Notes under the pieces: generated by a model
Told to the model about the DNA's origin: nothing
The model's database searches: none
What the model saw: the letters and a program-made list of their open reading frames with translations, nothing else
DNA from: Viscum album
Lineage: Eukaryota; Streptophyta; Magnoliopsida; Santalales; Viscaceae
Reading direction: 5' to 3'
Assembly: GCA_963277665.1 (NCBI GenBank)
Contig: OY728125.1
Coordinates: 1,717,540,889-1,717,604,888 of the forward strand
DNA length: 64,000 nucleotides
In this document: positions 22,749 through 36,720 of the stretch, piece after piece
How positions within the stretch are numbered: the first letter of the stretch is position 1
How the letters are laid out: each line of letters begins with the position of its first letter
Program-made: the position numbers and the translations under genes

Positions 22749-25500
22749 TTTGTTTCCTCTCAATTGGAACATGTTCTTAGTACACAGGGTATTGAAATTT
22801 TAAAATCACAGTATGGAAAATCATAAAAGATATCAATAAAACATCATTTTAAAAAGATTGAAATTAATATATTAAATTTTTTTGAATAAAAAATTATTAG
22901 GTTTCTAAATAGGATAGAAATATTTGGTATTCATAAGATTAACGTGGAAGAAAATAAAGTTACATAGATCATTGATCATAAGAATGTGAATGATCACGGC
23001 AGGTTAACAACCTCAAATACATAAAAAAATAAGTGAGAAAGATAAAATAAAATTATATAATAGGAAAAAATTTATATTCCATGTTAATTTTCCTATTATT
23101 GAAGAACATTCATGAGAAAATATACATACAAATTTTCATACCATCTTATAAGCACATACTCACCCTTTGGTTGTCCTTTAGTCAATTTCCACTTCAACAC
23201 ATACTCTATAAAATGATTATTCAAGATCATTTTTCCTGAAAAAACACTAAAATGATATAATAATTGATCATCAGATGTATATAATGATGAAAAATAAATC
23301 CTCCCATCACTAGGTATTTTATAAAACTAGAATGGTTAATGAATGTTAACCAATACGGATAAATAAAAAGCATTAGGTTCTAAATCATAAACAGTACAGA
23401 TCAAAGTTCAACATAACCCATTCTATAAATATTTAAACATAAGTATCCTAAAAATTATGACTAATAAAAATTAAATCCCAAATAATGGAATAGTTTGATC
23501 ACACATACTTCCATGATCACATTTAAAATTATCTTGAAATAATATTACCCACTCATAAAGTCTCATAATATGATATATATCTACCACAATCATCTACAAA
23601 ATTAAGTCAAAATAAAACAATATATTCTCCCAAAATATAATTTACCATTAAATTGATAAATATACCACTGTAAAAAAATACATTGGAAGTTTCCATTAAA
23701 CCATTATTCTATATAAAATCATAGGATTATTCAAAATATAAAATGTGATTTCATTATTCTAGAATCTGTATAGAAGGAATTAGTCATTTCTTAAAATCAC
23801 ATAAATTTTCTATAATGGGTGAACAATAATATGTTTATAGGGACACTCTATAAAAACTATAATATAAATTTCCCATCAACGGGGATGAGGATAAGTGGGG
23901 CCTAATTATCTTGATTAGCAGTAAATGTTATTATTCCATAAAAATTCCCTTTGTTCATTGTATTAGGAGGATTTTATATATTATTATATTCATTATCCAT
24001 TGGATTAGGGAATTGTTTTACATAATGACCATAGACATTGAATCAATAGAGTTTTTTTGGGTTGACATTTTAATGGAACCCCCTAATAATTTCTTTCATT
24101 AAATGGTTTCATCATATTATATTGAAATGATTTTAGTCTATGGAAGGGTTTAATACACTTGAAACATCATGTTCATTTTCGGCATTCACCTGAGCGCTCC
24201 ATCAAAAATTTTATGAATATAGGGGGTGGAAATATTTTCTTCTCTATATTTTATTTGCAATTAGATCTTCCATTACACTCAATATAGATTTTATTAACAC
24301 CAAAATGATGAGGGTTTTCATATCCTATTTAGACTTTGTTTTCACCTCGAACAATTTATCGATAGATTCTAAAAAAACCCTTATAAATAATTCCTTTAAA
24401 AGACATGGTTCCAAACGAAAAAAATACATAATTAATTTTTTTAATGGAAGATCATTAATCTAGAAGTATACAAAAACATTCTTATAAAATTATATTGAAA
24501 TATACCAATGTATTCTTCATCATCATTATAAATCACAATGAATTTATCATCCATTTTTTATGTATAATCTAAGAGAATTACTTAAAAATAAATATTCTCT
24601 TAAACTTTTACCATTCCAAGGGGTCAATTTTATACTCCTTCCAGGCATTCATAATAATAATCTACAACTGTTTCTCTTATCTATCCAAATGACAAATGGA
24701 AAAAGAAAATTGTTTTATAGCCTAAACACTAAATAATAGAAAGTATATTTTTCATCACATTGATATATTTCTCCTAGAATAGTGGATCTAACGTCATATA
24801 TAATGCAATTTCATTTTTTCTTATTAGAAATCAAGGAAATGATTCTTCCTTATTGGAATGTTTAGAAGTTCAACCATACATGTGTTACCACAAATAATTT
24901 GAGATAGTAGAGTGACCATAGTCACAAAATATTGAATTCTATATTGTTATGCATTTGGTTTATCAAGATTATAGGAATTGAATTTACTATTACATTCATT
25001 TTTAAAAATATTACTTTGGGTTCACATAATTTACTAAATCCAAAAATCATAATGTTAGTATTAATAATCAGACTGGGAAACCACATAGTCAAGAAAAAAA
25101 TTATATGATGGATAAATCAGAAATCCTTCTTTTCAAACTATGATACATTTTTTTTAAACATTATAATTCATGGTAATTATCTATTGAAATTATTCATACT
25201 GGTTTATAATAAAAATTGTCATTAACCAAGTAATATACCTCAATAGTGTCAAATCATGTTTAAGACAATGCTTGTTTTTGTGCACTAGATGATGATAATT
25301 CCTAATCAAAATGATCTCTTTTTAGAGTTATTACCCCTAGGTACAACAGTTCTAGTGCCACATCCACTTAAAATATCTTGAAAGGGGTGTAATTTAATTT
25401 AATCAAACATAATCATATTCACTGAAACATTAAGATGTTATCCTATACTTAATAATATCCCTAGGTTTTTCTAATGTTTTCTAATCAAAATTTCCAATGG
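22749..25500 (-). other. interior of minus-strand element A, coding content unrecognisable
   Basis: By position this should be the 3' interior (chromodomain, integrase, RT) of the element whose 3' LTR starts at 22729. I could not align any domain: no D-D box, no F-T-S motif, no zinc knuckle. Composition is strongly AT-rich. Either the interior has decayed beyond recognition or it never coded. Confidence 0.3.
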
Positions 25501-26249
25501 TTGAATAAACATATTTCCTGATACTGACTATATGAGTATGGAATTATTACTATTGGTATATATTTAAAATCTATTAGAGAATTACATGGGTAGATACTCC
25601 TCATAGAAAGTACCCATACTACCATACCTAGTCGAATACCTTTGTTCATGAAGCCCTTGGTTGTAGATCTACGCTTCATCCAATGCTGACATGAAATAGT
25701 AATCTAATATTGAATTACATAATTTTCTATGATACTGACTATAAATACAAATGATTTTCATAAATAAATTTTACATCATGTTATATGAATATTAAATACC
25801 TTTCATAAATACATTCTAGAGGACAGTATAAGATTAGATTCATTGGAGACCAGATATAAAATATTTTAATTTCAGGAATGATTGTCAATATATCCCACAA
25901 TGATCATTCCAGTTTTTACTCTTTGTATACATAACCAACATAAAATAACTCCTAAAAATTAAAATAATTTAAAAATAGTAAATAGTGATATAAAATGATC
26001 CATATGTTTTAACAAGGTTGATATCAATGATCACTTGGTGATACCATGATAATAATGGTATGGTAAAATTAACATAAATTTTGAAACCAATACACTGCAT
26101 AAAATAGATTAGAATTTTATGTAATAGAATAATGCATTGGAGTTCATAAGAAATTAATAATAATAGAAATCCAGGAACATGTTCTATGAGATCATGAAAT
26201 TGTCACATGAATGTGAAAAAACAAAACCATATAACATTATGAACATTTA

Positions 26250-26537
26250 TAAATAAAAATAGGTTCACTCATTAAGTAAGGTTTGTGAAGCCAGTCCCCC
26301 ATATAAACATATTTACTTGATACTTGGTCTACGTATAACCTTATATACATGAGACAAGGTCCACATATAACCTTATGTACATGAAACTAGGTCCACAATA
26401 TACATTATGGGCATGAAGCTGTTTCAACATAAAATCATAGGGTTATAAAACAAGGCTCACACATGACAGTATTAACATGAAACCAAGTCCACACATAATC
26501 TTACAGACATAAAATGGGGTTCAATAATAAAATAGAT
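26250..26537. repeat. 32-bp minisatellite, nine units
   Basis: Consensus is close to TACATGAAACNAGGTCCACA followed by CATAACCTTATG. Units start at 26250, 26282, 26314, 26346, 26378, 26410, 26442, 26474 and 26506, in exact 32-bp phase without indels. The outer units are the most diverged. 32 is not a multiple of three, so it is not a protein repeat. Confidence 0.85.
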
Positions 26538-27959
26538 AATTCACGAGTTTCCAATAACTACCATATTTATTAGAAAAATATATATTTCCCACCCACCACA
26601 TAATATATACATTATTTTTCCACATTCTCATAAAACATTAATCATTCCATAACATTTGATAATGAAAATGGTTTCAAAATTATTTAATCATAGTATAAGC
26701 CGTGTGAAAGAAATGGGTTTCACAAACATATTTCCATCATAATAATTAAACCATTTAAATAAATAATAAGGATAGTAACATTTCATTATATCACCATTTC
26801 ATCATTAGAAATAGTAATGATAATTTTTTTGTAGTGAATAAATTTTTTATAAAAATACCATTAATACATTATTGGGGAAAATAAAATTTCCATTTAGAAA
26901 AAAATATTTAAATACTAAAAGTTTCAAATATATTATTGAAAAATTTTCATTGAAAATACCCCCTAAAATATTTATAGAATGATCTAAATCAATTAGCGGA
27001 CATGATCGAAGTAACTTCCATTCATATCGTATATATTTAAAAATATTTCACCAAGATTGTTTTTCCAAAGTAAATATATCATAATTTATAAAATTATAAA
27101 AATATTTCTTTTAAAATTTTTATTAATAAATTAAACATTTTTAAAAATAAAATTTACAATCATTGGGTAATAATAAGAATATTATTTAAAACATTTTTTA
27201 GAAACATGGATATAAAGGAGAAATTATTTTTGTCTGAAGAGCGAAATAATATACACTTTCCTTAAAACAATATTTTGGTCAATATAGTTTATAAGATGAA
27301 AAAAAGGAAAATAAATAATATTTTATCAAGAAAAAACTGAATTAGATAACATTCAATTTGTTTCAAGAGATATAGATCATAATATTTCATCATTGAAAAT
27401 AATCATAGAAAATCACAAAAGACAATGTGATTATTTCATAAAACCCTTACAACTTTGGAAAAATTTGAATTTCAATATTCAAGAAATAATAAAAGTAGAT
27501 GGATATGTATATATGATAATTTTAATTAAATGAATCATAATAAAAATTTATGTATAGTTTATACATCACACAATATAAACAATTCATTAAAATGGAAGGT
27601 GTTTCATAGAGATAAAAGTTAGATGAAAATCCCTTCCCACTTTAGTAAAATATGAATTGTAATCCCCAAGAAAAAATGCCATAAAATTAAACATTAAATA
27701 TCATGAATAAAAATAAATTTAAAATTTAAAAATTAAAAAGAAAATATTTACATATAATAAAATGATATATGTGTATAACAAGACATATACACCAAAGAAT
27801 TCAATTGGAGAAGATAAACCCTTACCTAAACCTTACAAATATTTCCTAAACATTAAAACATCATTAATAAGACTATATATTTATTATAAATATTTTATAG
27901 AATCATAATATTTTATATAATCCCATATATGATCTAATTATAATACTTATAGAAACCAT

Positions 27960-28690
27960 TCATTAACAATTCTTTAATGAAATCACAATTCTCGGTGACA
28001 ACAGCTTCATTTTTCATGTATGTTCTTTTCTGATAGTATTGGACCATGCACATTGATTATGGTTCCATAATTAATATAATTTTTAAAAATATATATATTT
28101 ATTATATAAATATTTATTTTTATTATTAGAAGTGCGATATGGGAAAATGAATTACAATGTTCATGGAGACGGCTGGTCGTGCATATTCTTGAATTCAGTT
28201 ATCAATTTTTTCGACAAATGGATGAAATGAGTGATAAGTATATATTATATTTAAATAATATTTTTTATATCTTATATATACTATATATTCATTAAATATA
28301 TATATTTTACCATCCATTTAAATAAAAAATGAAAATTTTAACACATCGCTTGGTGGAGGCGGTAGTCCATGCTCATGCACGGGAGACATTATCATTTTCC
28401 AAAATATTTGAAGGTAAGTAGTTAGATAAAATATAATAAATATATAATTATTAATATTTCTTATATATTTTATATAAAAATTAAATAAACCATGATATCT
28501 TCCTGGGAGATTCATTGATGGAAAACGAATTACATTGGTTCAGGAGGCGATTGTGGAATGTACACATGATTGACAATTTTGTTTACCATTTGATGGAAGA
28601 GGTGATATATAAAGCTTATTAAATTATAATAATGTAATAAAATTATATAAGAGATTATAATTTTATTAAATCTTCATACATGATGTATAT
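27960..28690. repeat. four-unit array of about 185-bp modules (copy 1)
   Basis: Each module has a less AT-rich core of 60-70 bases, such as GTGGAGGCGGTAGTCCATGC, followed by an AT-rich spacer of TATATTA/AAATAAT type. Cores fall near 27991, 28159, 28352 and 28538, giving steps of 168, 193 and 186. The same layout occurs at 42180-42840. Cores often end in GAAGGTAAG or GAGGTGATA. No open frame runs through the units. Confidence 0.75.
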
Positions 28691-30120
28691 TCAAAGGAGT
28701 TGGATAATAAGTAAAACTAAAACACTCGGTTCTTAATGATGCATCTTTTCAGACTACCTCTCTAGGTTTGAACTCAACTATAAATTAGGGAGGATTGCAT
28801 ATAAAAAAAAGAACACAAGTATGTTATTTGGGGAATTAAGGATTTTTTTTTTCTATTTCTTATAATATCCTATTTTTTTTAAATTATGAATAAGAGATTA
28901 GTGGTTGTGCCCCTTTAATATGCGGGGGAGAAGACAAAATGGAATGTTTGGAAATAAAAATATATAACCAAGTTCTAAATATTAAAAGTGTATGATAAAT
29001 TCTATATTATCTAAAATTATATGATATATGTTCAACATATGGACATAAAATTGGAATGTGACCTTTTTTAGTCATTTTCATTAATTTTTTAGTTTAACCT
29101 TGGTAAACTCGTTTTAATATTAACTATCGAAACTAATTTTTATTATTTTACTATCATTTATGAAAACTGTTATTTTGATATTATTATATAATATTATTTT
29201 ATTATTATTACTATTATGGAATCAATTTTTCCTTATTCCTTTTTGAGGAGTGGTATAATTTAATTTAAGATTAATCCCACATATGCGATGAAAAAATGTT
29301 TTTCACAGAAACAATTTAAAAAATATAAAACGTTTATATATAAAATATAAAATTGGAATTTATTATCATATCATAAAATAGACCAATAATATTAATATTT
29401 ACCTAATATTATTTTTATAATAGTTTTAAACATTATTTTACTTTTTAAATTCTTTAATCCAATGTTAATTTTCAATAAAAATACGTTCTTTCCACTATTT
29501 AAAAAAAAAATTAAGAATTTTGGTAAATATTAAAAAAGCACAATATTAAAATTCTTTAAATGTGGTTTTTAAAAATAAAATTTAGTTTTTATAGTAAATT
29601 TTATAAAGGTGGTAAATTTTTATTTTGAAATGAAATCACAGAAGCTTATGAAAATGATGTTTAGGAAAAAGAACATTTTTTAGAATTTAATATGATTTAT
29701 TCTTATCTCATTCCAATATAAAATATTAGAAGAATATTAAAAACTTTTATTAAATATTAAATAAATAAATTTCATTAAAAAAATATTCATTATTAATTAA
29801 TATAAATATTTATTGTGCATATAAATATTGTTTTATCAGAAAAATATATCTTTTTTCTTTTAAATGATTTTTATTTTCATTTCAAATGAATTTATAACCA
29901 ATGAATATATTATATTCATGTGTAAAAAATATAATTTCCATTATTAAATTAGTACTATTTACACTAACTAATTTAACATAATGGATATAATTATTTCATA
30001 AAATAATGACATTTTGAAAGTATATCACAGTTCATTTCAACTTGATATTGAGAGTAACGAATGAAATATAAGAAATTAATTTTTTTAGAATAAAAAATAA
30101 AAAAAATATAGGTTGTTACA

Positions 30121-33100
30121 TGGATCATATATAATTTTTCATCCTATATAGAAAAAATTATGATATGTAAATCCAAAAAATTATTATAAATACGATAGTG
30201 AATATCAATAATTTCCTTGTTTTCAAATTCATATAGTTTTTAGGTGATTCAATAGTGGATTCCTTAAGATCAATGGACTGATGAATGGAGTCCAATTTCA
30301 AAAATAATGACGGGATTATATTCAAGATTATTAGTATCTCACACTTCTATTCTATCAAAATTGGTTAAACTTTCTAATCCACTTACTATATTTGAAGATA
30401 CATGGTCTTTTGGAGTTATGAATATTACAATCTTGAATTAATAGGGGTTTGAATAATTATAGAATAATGGAAATGACAGACAACGATCATGGAGTTATAA
30501 GAATATATAAGATAAAAGAATGAATATTATCAATCGACCGAATATATAGATGATTAAATGGGTATTTAAGGATCTATATCGCATATCATTCACTTGGTTA
30601 ATCATTTTTGAATCACATATCATTTAGTCATTGCATTATAGATTACATGGTCTTGGTCAATATATTTTTTCCGATGTGAGATTTTTATATTCTATCCGTT
30701 TATATTTCTACGACATCCACTCTCATAAGTCATATGTGGAAACTAAAACCATTATATGTCTTCTTCAACTTGAAATATATAAATTTTCAAAATGATGTAT
30801 ATTGATGAATATTAATATTTCTTGCAAAAGAACGTTTTTTTAATGGGAATACCCCATTCTTCCAATTTTTAGGGGAGGGAAATATGAATTGGGTTTTATT
30901 TGATTATGAAAATATGGGGTTCTAATAAATTCATTGTAGTATAAAGATAGAGGTTATGTTTACATTTAATGATTTTGGTAACTTATAATGTTCATGTTAG
31001 GGTTTCGAAGGTAATGTTGGTATTTATGGCTATTTAAGTTATTTTAAAATAACATCTTGTGTTTTATTAACTAAAATATATGTAATCAATAAAATAAAAA
31101 ATATTAGGATCATTTATTTGGAACTAAATTACACTTCCATTCATGCATAGAATAGATTGAATACATTTAGTTAATGTATCCCTTTGAGAATAAATTTTCA
31201 ATTCACTAAATTCAATCAATTTCAAGAGGATGTATATGAAAATGAATCATTCCTGGATGGTGTGTCCTAAAATATGATGAAATATGAAATTTATATGATG
31301 ATTGTCAAAAACTATATCAATGGGTTTTGGTTCATAGGTAAAAAATTTATATTATTATATATTACTTCTGTAATGAAACTAGTAACACGCTAAGTCTTAA
31401 TAGTGTATACATTTCTCTTCATGACCTAAAATCCATGGTTCCTTTTCTCCCCATGGGAACCTATTACACATTAATTGGGTAATGTATTCTATTATTTCCA
31501 TGTTTTATGATATTTTTTATGAACCTTACGTGAACATACATTCTCAAGATCCTGGGTATGTATTATTACTTTCATGAATGGAAAAGCATCGGCATCAGAT
31601 TTTATAACTCTTTTTGTTTTTCTATGGTGGATATGTATGAGATTTTATATAGGAATGAAACTATGAATATTATTTGATTTGGATTTTTTATGTCAATTAC
31701 TAGAATCCTTCAGTGGGTTTTTAACGGATGGTGATTGTTAAATGTTAATCTTATATATTCTTTATAGATGTTTACAGATTTTTTATAGAGACAATTTTAT
31801 TTCTAAAAACACATTTAAGATAATTAACTAGTAAATAATGATATAAAAACTTTAATTATACTTTTAAATATAGTTTTATATTTCATTGATACATGTTTTC
31901 CTTAATGGAATATTGAACTAACATAGACATTTTCAAGGAAGGTTTTACCAATATGGAATTGATCCCAAGGGAAAGACAACATTTTAGAGAATCCTTGTCC
32001 TATAAAATGTTTTTATAATGAATCTATGGATGAATTACTCCTTCTATAAATAGGTTCTATATATTGAGATACATCATAAAATTATATGGTTTATGGGATT
32101 CTACACATTGAAAATACAATTGGCACTAGCATCAAATCAATTTTTTTTTTCATATTTAGCATCCTATCTGCATTAACTATTGATAAAATTGTATTTGATA
32201 TAATATAATGGGGTAGTAAGTTATTAATAAATTTTGATTTTTAATTTTCATTTCTCTATATTTTATACATTTCCTAGTGTGACTCACCTGGATATGGTGT
32301 AATAATAATTTTATGGATAAAACCATAGTGGCTCGCAGGGTATAATCTCAATCTGATAGGCCTATATAGTTTGTAGTCAATATTCATGGAATGATTATCC
32401 CATGTTAAAAAAAATATCACTCCTAGATGGGATATTAACTCATACACAATATTTAATCTTTTTCATCAAATTCATTAATATTGCGTACAATTTCTTGTTA
32501 TCTCTCTACATGGTATTATTGAAATAATTTAATCTATTTCATTCAACAAGGCTGTTTCTCCTCAATATTGAGAAATAAATTGAATCAATGAATGAATATT
32601 TTTAGGGATCAATAATTTTATTTTTTATCATTACCTTATATATACAAAATAGTTGTAAATGAATTATTTTTAGTAAACCATATGTTAGGGATACACCTTT
32701 TTTATCTAGATTGAACTACCTATTAATTTACATTATAATGGGAGGGATCATTAGCCAGAGGTTCATCCCCTCACGACTCATTGTAGAAATTCCACATAGT
32801 GACCTCAACCATAATGAAACTCCCTAATGTGTAAATAAATTTTACTATCCCATTTCTCTCATCTAAAATGTAAATGGATTCATCTTGATCTAAATACACA
32901 TCATATACACTATCATGACACTCCATGGACATTGGATGTTGAGAAAAAAATATATTTGTTTTAGATACCAGACTTGAGAAATTATGATCGAGTGACTAAT
33001 TTATTAATCTGGAATATGAAACAAGGAATAAAATATTTAAGGGATAAATATTATTGTAGTCTTAGTAAGATATAAAAATATACGATTATTACATTAAATA

Positions 33101-33600
33101 TGAAAAAAAAAATTAATTTTTTCCAAGAATATCACTATTCCCCCTTGAATGTCCTAGTATATAATTTATAGTACACATCTTGGATTCTTATTAATGGAAA
33201 AAAGGTGAGCTAAAATAATCCTAAAGTGTTAATTATAGAATATTAAATCATGAATCAATAATAATAATCAATATGGAATGGTATATAAGTAAACACACAT
33301 GACTTATATTGAATAATTAGATAAGGAAGTGAATTTAGAGACAATATAAATGAAAAAATATCATTGATAAAAATTAATATAGAAATATGAATAATTTAAA
33401 ACACATTCAATTTTATCAATGACTACACTATTGTAACTAGATAAGGAATAATCAATATGAAAATGTAAATAACTAGAGACAAATTAATTTTAATAAATAT
33501 ATGAGAATGAAATGAATCTAGAGTTAATATCATTATGAAAATATCATGGATAAGGATAAATGAATTTTAAATTAAGGGAATTTTTAATTATTGTACTATA
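30121..33600. other. no recognisable feature, AT-rich
   Basis: No open frame above 60 codons, no LTR edge and no domain. A stretch at about 33290-33560 shows loose internal repetition (TAGATAAGGAA and TAGAGACAA motifs). Part of this region could be the far end of LTR C, cut off by the insertion to its right. Confidence 0.35.
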
Positions 33601-35398
33601 TTAACTCAGGATCATGATGCCTCTACCGTCGTGACTTTTCACAATATAGTTTAAGACTAATCAATTCACAATTACCTAGTTTGGTAAATAATATAGAAAA
33701 CATTTGCATCATTTTTTATATGTAATTAAATTCTTTAATCACTAAAAATTTATCAATTTGTGTTATTTAAATTAATTTTGGATTATAGGGTGTTTTGAGC
33801 TTAAATGTGAAAACTGCTTAATTTGTAAATAGAGATATATTTTAATATCTTTTGTAATTTGAGAATATATTTTAGAATACAAATCCAATTGATGTGTTTC
33901 TCTTTTTATTGGATTAATTGATTTATTTTATTCATATTTGTCTTATATACCAGAATTTAATTTGAAAATACAAGGGTTCAAAACATTCAATCAAGTAGGA
34001 AAATTATTCTGGATGACCGCGTGGACCCCACCTCAATGAATTGGTCATAAATTGGTCGAAACAAATCCAATTGGAGTGATTCTAATTGGAATGGAAACAA
34101 AATTCAATTAGGAGTTCAGATGTTGAAGAACATAGAAATATCACTTCATTAAGGTGGTCCACGGACTCCCAACTTTTTGGGAATAAATAGGAAACATTTA
34201 TCCAGTATTAAATCTAATAGTTAATTAGCCATAGATCATACTACATAGGGAAGATCAATCTGAAATTTTGGGATAAGACGTACAATATATATTGGAAGAT
34301 CTTTAAAGAAGTCACTATGCAAATATTCAGCCATTAAATTGTCCTACCATGATGAAACATTTGGTTGATAGAATATGACATAAATCTTAAAGAGAGATTT
34401 TGAAGATCTAAAATTTAAAGACCCAAGGATGGTAACCCTCAGCCTATATAAGGAAGAGTTCACCCATGATTAAGGAGGAGTTCAACACCAACATTTTAGA
34501 GGAGGCCTAGGGACATGTTTAAAACTTAATAATATTCTTTTCATTTCTTTTTATTTTAGTTTTCTTTTACTTGTAACAAATTCATTATTATATTAAAGCG
34601 TTTCCCTTTCTTCTTCCAGCCCTATTCTCTTCCAACATCAATCTCAATCTCTCTATTCCATCTTTTCATCGTGATCACTATGAACTTCCACATGGAAAGT
34701 GAATAACTCTAAGATTATACCTAGGAGAGGTTTCAAAGTGTTCTTTATTATTACACTTCAAATTGAAAATGTTTTAAATCTATTTGTGGTAGAGGCAGAA
34801 ATATTGCAAGAGTGTGGCGGTTGTCCACCATGCCACTATTTCCAAATCCATTTCTTTCCCTTGATTAATTAATTTTCACTCCCTTTACTCAGGAAAACAA
34901 TTTATACAGTGGATTTGGGGTTACCATAAGGGTTGAAATGGCATATAGTGGAGCTGGGTCTTGTAGGAATAACAATCTCAGTTGATGTGTTACCCTACTT
35001 TACTATAAGAGAGGTTTGGTTTGGGGTGAAATACACATGCTAAAATTTTACAATCAATAAATCAAGGGAATGTAATTTTTAATGAGGTTTCATAAAACAA
35101 ATTATCAAATTGAGTGTAAAGAATAAATAAATAATGAATGAACCCGTGTTATGAACCCTAGGACCAAGACCTTTCTTTATAATCTACATTTTGTCTGCAT
35201 TTTCATTTAGATTTAAATTCTACATTGAATTATTCATAATTTTCCAAACACCCAAATAGATTTAGATGAGGTGAATTAGAATATATGATTAAACAAATTG
35301 TCATGCTATTCAAAATATATAACCCTGGTCTGCCACTGTGTCATACTAAGAAAACATAGAAATTTTCTTTTTCCATGTCTAGTGATAGGCATGCGTCA
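33600..35398 (+). repeat. 5' LTR of the Asp-primed element (left limit approximate)
   Basis: Matches 38.4-40.19 kb throughout. Shared blocks include CACTAAAAATTTATCAA, GTGAAAACTGCTTAATTTG, AACACCAACATTTTAGA, TTCAAATTGAAAATGTTTTA and AACCCTAGGACCAAGACCTT. It ends GGCATGCGTCA at 35398. Confidence 0.8.
34445..34451 (+). promoter_or_regulatory. TATA box in 5' LTR
   Basis: CTATATAAGGA here and CTATATAAAGA at 39240 sit at the same position of both LTR copies. Each is followed by a well conserved stretch with CAACACCAACATTTTAGA. A TATA box followed by a conserved leader is what an LTR promoter should look like; activity is inferred. Confidence 0.55.
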
Positions 35399-35402
35399 AA
35401 AC

Positions 35403-35420
35403 AGGTGCCGTTACCAGGGA
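35403..35420 (+). promoter_or_regulatory. primer binding site, tRNA-Asp type
   Basis: AGGTGCCGTTACCAGGGA lies four bases after the LTR end. It differs from TGGCGCCGTTGCCGGGGA at four positions, three of them C-to-T or G-to-A transitions as expected from decay of methylated cytosine. Confidence 0.75.
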
Positions 35421-35501
35421 GTTAATTAGTTTTTTCACTTTACTTTTTCTATTTTCAAATTTTAGAAAGTTTTTTTCACAAAAAAAACATAAAAAACCTA
35501 T

Positions 35502-36720
35502 CCATGATGTATTCAAATTCAAATTATTATGCATGGGATGATCACTCGTAGGTGAAATATCAAGAACCACAACTAGATTATAGCTATCTAAATACCAGAG
35601 TGGATAGGATTAGAAATACTCTCGAAGACTGGGGGAGAAAATAAAATTCATGTTTGTTTATGATAAATCCCAAATTTTTCAACCCAAGACTGAACCAGAG
35701 CAAGAGCCTGAGAAAGCTATGGAAGAATTTTCCCCAATGGGTTTTGATGTTGAATAACATGGGAAGGTAAAACAGTATGTTCCTGAAGATCAATTCCACC
35801 TCTATCAACCATTGCTAGAGGAGATATATAAAAGATCATTTTCTACTAATTTACATGAGGGAGATCATGTAAATTTGGAGAAATTTTGGAGTGTATAGGA
35901 TGTAATTGAAATGAAACATTATCTGTTAATTCCATACAAAGTAGAAGGGAACCACCTTTATACCTCTCTCTATCCTTGGAAGATGGAGAAACCACCCCAG
36001 TGGCAGAATTCGAAAAAAGACTTGAGGATATTGAATACCTACGTCCATCAACTGAATATCAACTCTTAAGAGGCACTTATCACTAAAAAGTGATTGAACT
36101 AGAAGAAACTCAGGGAGATGACCCTTTCTTGAACTATATCATTTCTTATTCCCTTAAATATTATTTTGGTATCACTAATTATGATTTTGAATTTTCAGAT
36201 TCGGACAATCATTGAATCACCTTGGAAGAAGATGAAGAAGTAGAAATTTCACCTATTAAAAAACTCATGGAGATCCCTAAGGACATTGATCATCTGCACG
36301 AGGAATCCCATGAAGAGATAAAAGTGTTTATGCCAGAAGAAGAAAATATAAATGTTGACTACCATAAAAGGGAATATTTTGAAATTAATACTTCAAACAT
36401 AAATTTTAAATCACCCTTTCATTATTAATTTCATGAAGAAAATCTGGAGAAACCACAGAAATTTGATGAAGATGATTCACAAGTAGCAACTGAAGAATAG
36501 GAGGTTCCATACTTTATCCTACCCCCGCCATGAAAGTGGTACCTAATTGATAAGGGGAAAGATATAGTGTATTCTATCTATGAATTCCTCCTCAATATGA
36601 AAAAATAAATTCAAGATGGGAATAAAAACATGTGGTGGATCATTTCCAAGAAGATCCACCCACCATCAGATTATAGATGATAGTTGGTACTTCCCTATGG
36701 AGGTAACAAAATAATCCAAG
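35502..36720 (+). pseudogene. decayed acidic protein of the Asp-primed element, unidentified
   Basis: Plus-strand reading after the primer site gives SNSNYYAWDDHS, a stop, then VKYQEPQLDYSYLNTRVDRI, then in another frame PKTEPEQEPEKAMEEFSPMG. Later come LEEIYKRSFSTNLHEGD and, in the uninterrupted frame 36222-36428, EEDEEVEISPIKKLMEIPKD. The composition is Glu/Asp/Pro-rich. The position, right behind the primer site, is that of gag, but I see no capsid motif or zinc knuckle. Several stops and at least two frameshifts break it. It may be a divergent gag or an accessory protein. Confidence 0.5.

Larger units (their letters stand above)
25530..30120 (-). repeat. long LTR-like segment A (approximate left limit)
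   Basis: The right edge, read on the minus strand, starts TGTAACAACCTATA at 30120 and matches the edge at 22729 for a few hundred bases. From about 28.0 to 30.1 kb it is also collinear with 42.2-44.17 kb, including a four-unit array and the block TTAATCCCACA followed by an A-rich stretch and AACGTTTATA. The left limit is a guess from two weak primer-site-like sequences near 25515 and 25735. A 32-bp minisatellite lies inside. Confidence 0.45.

Noticed and set aside
24200..25700. Minus-strand chromovirus pol expected right of the 22729 LTR junction
   Set aside because: I looked for RT, integrase and chromodomain motifs in the minus frames and found none I could defend.
26250..26537. CRISPR-like array (regular 32-bp spacing)
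   Set aside because: The units are directly adjacent with no unique spacers, and the setting is plant retroelement DNA; it is a minisatellite.
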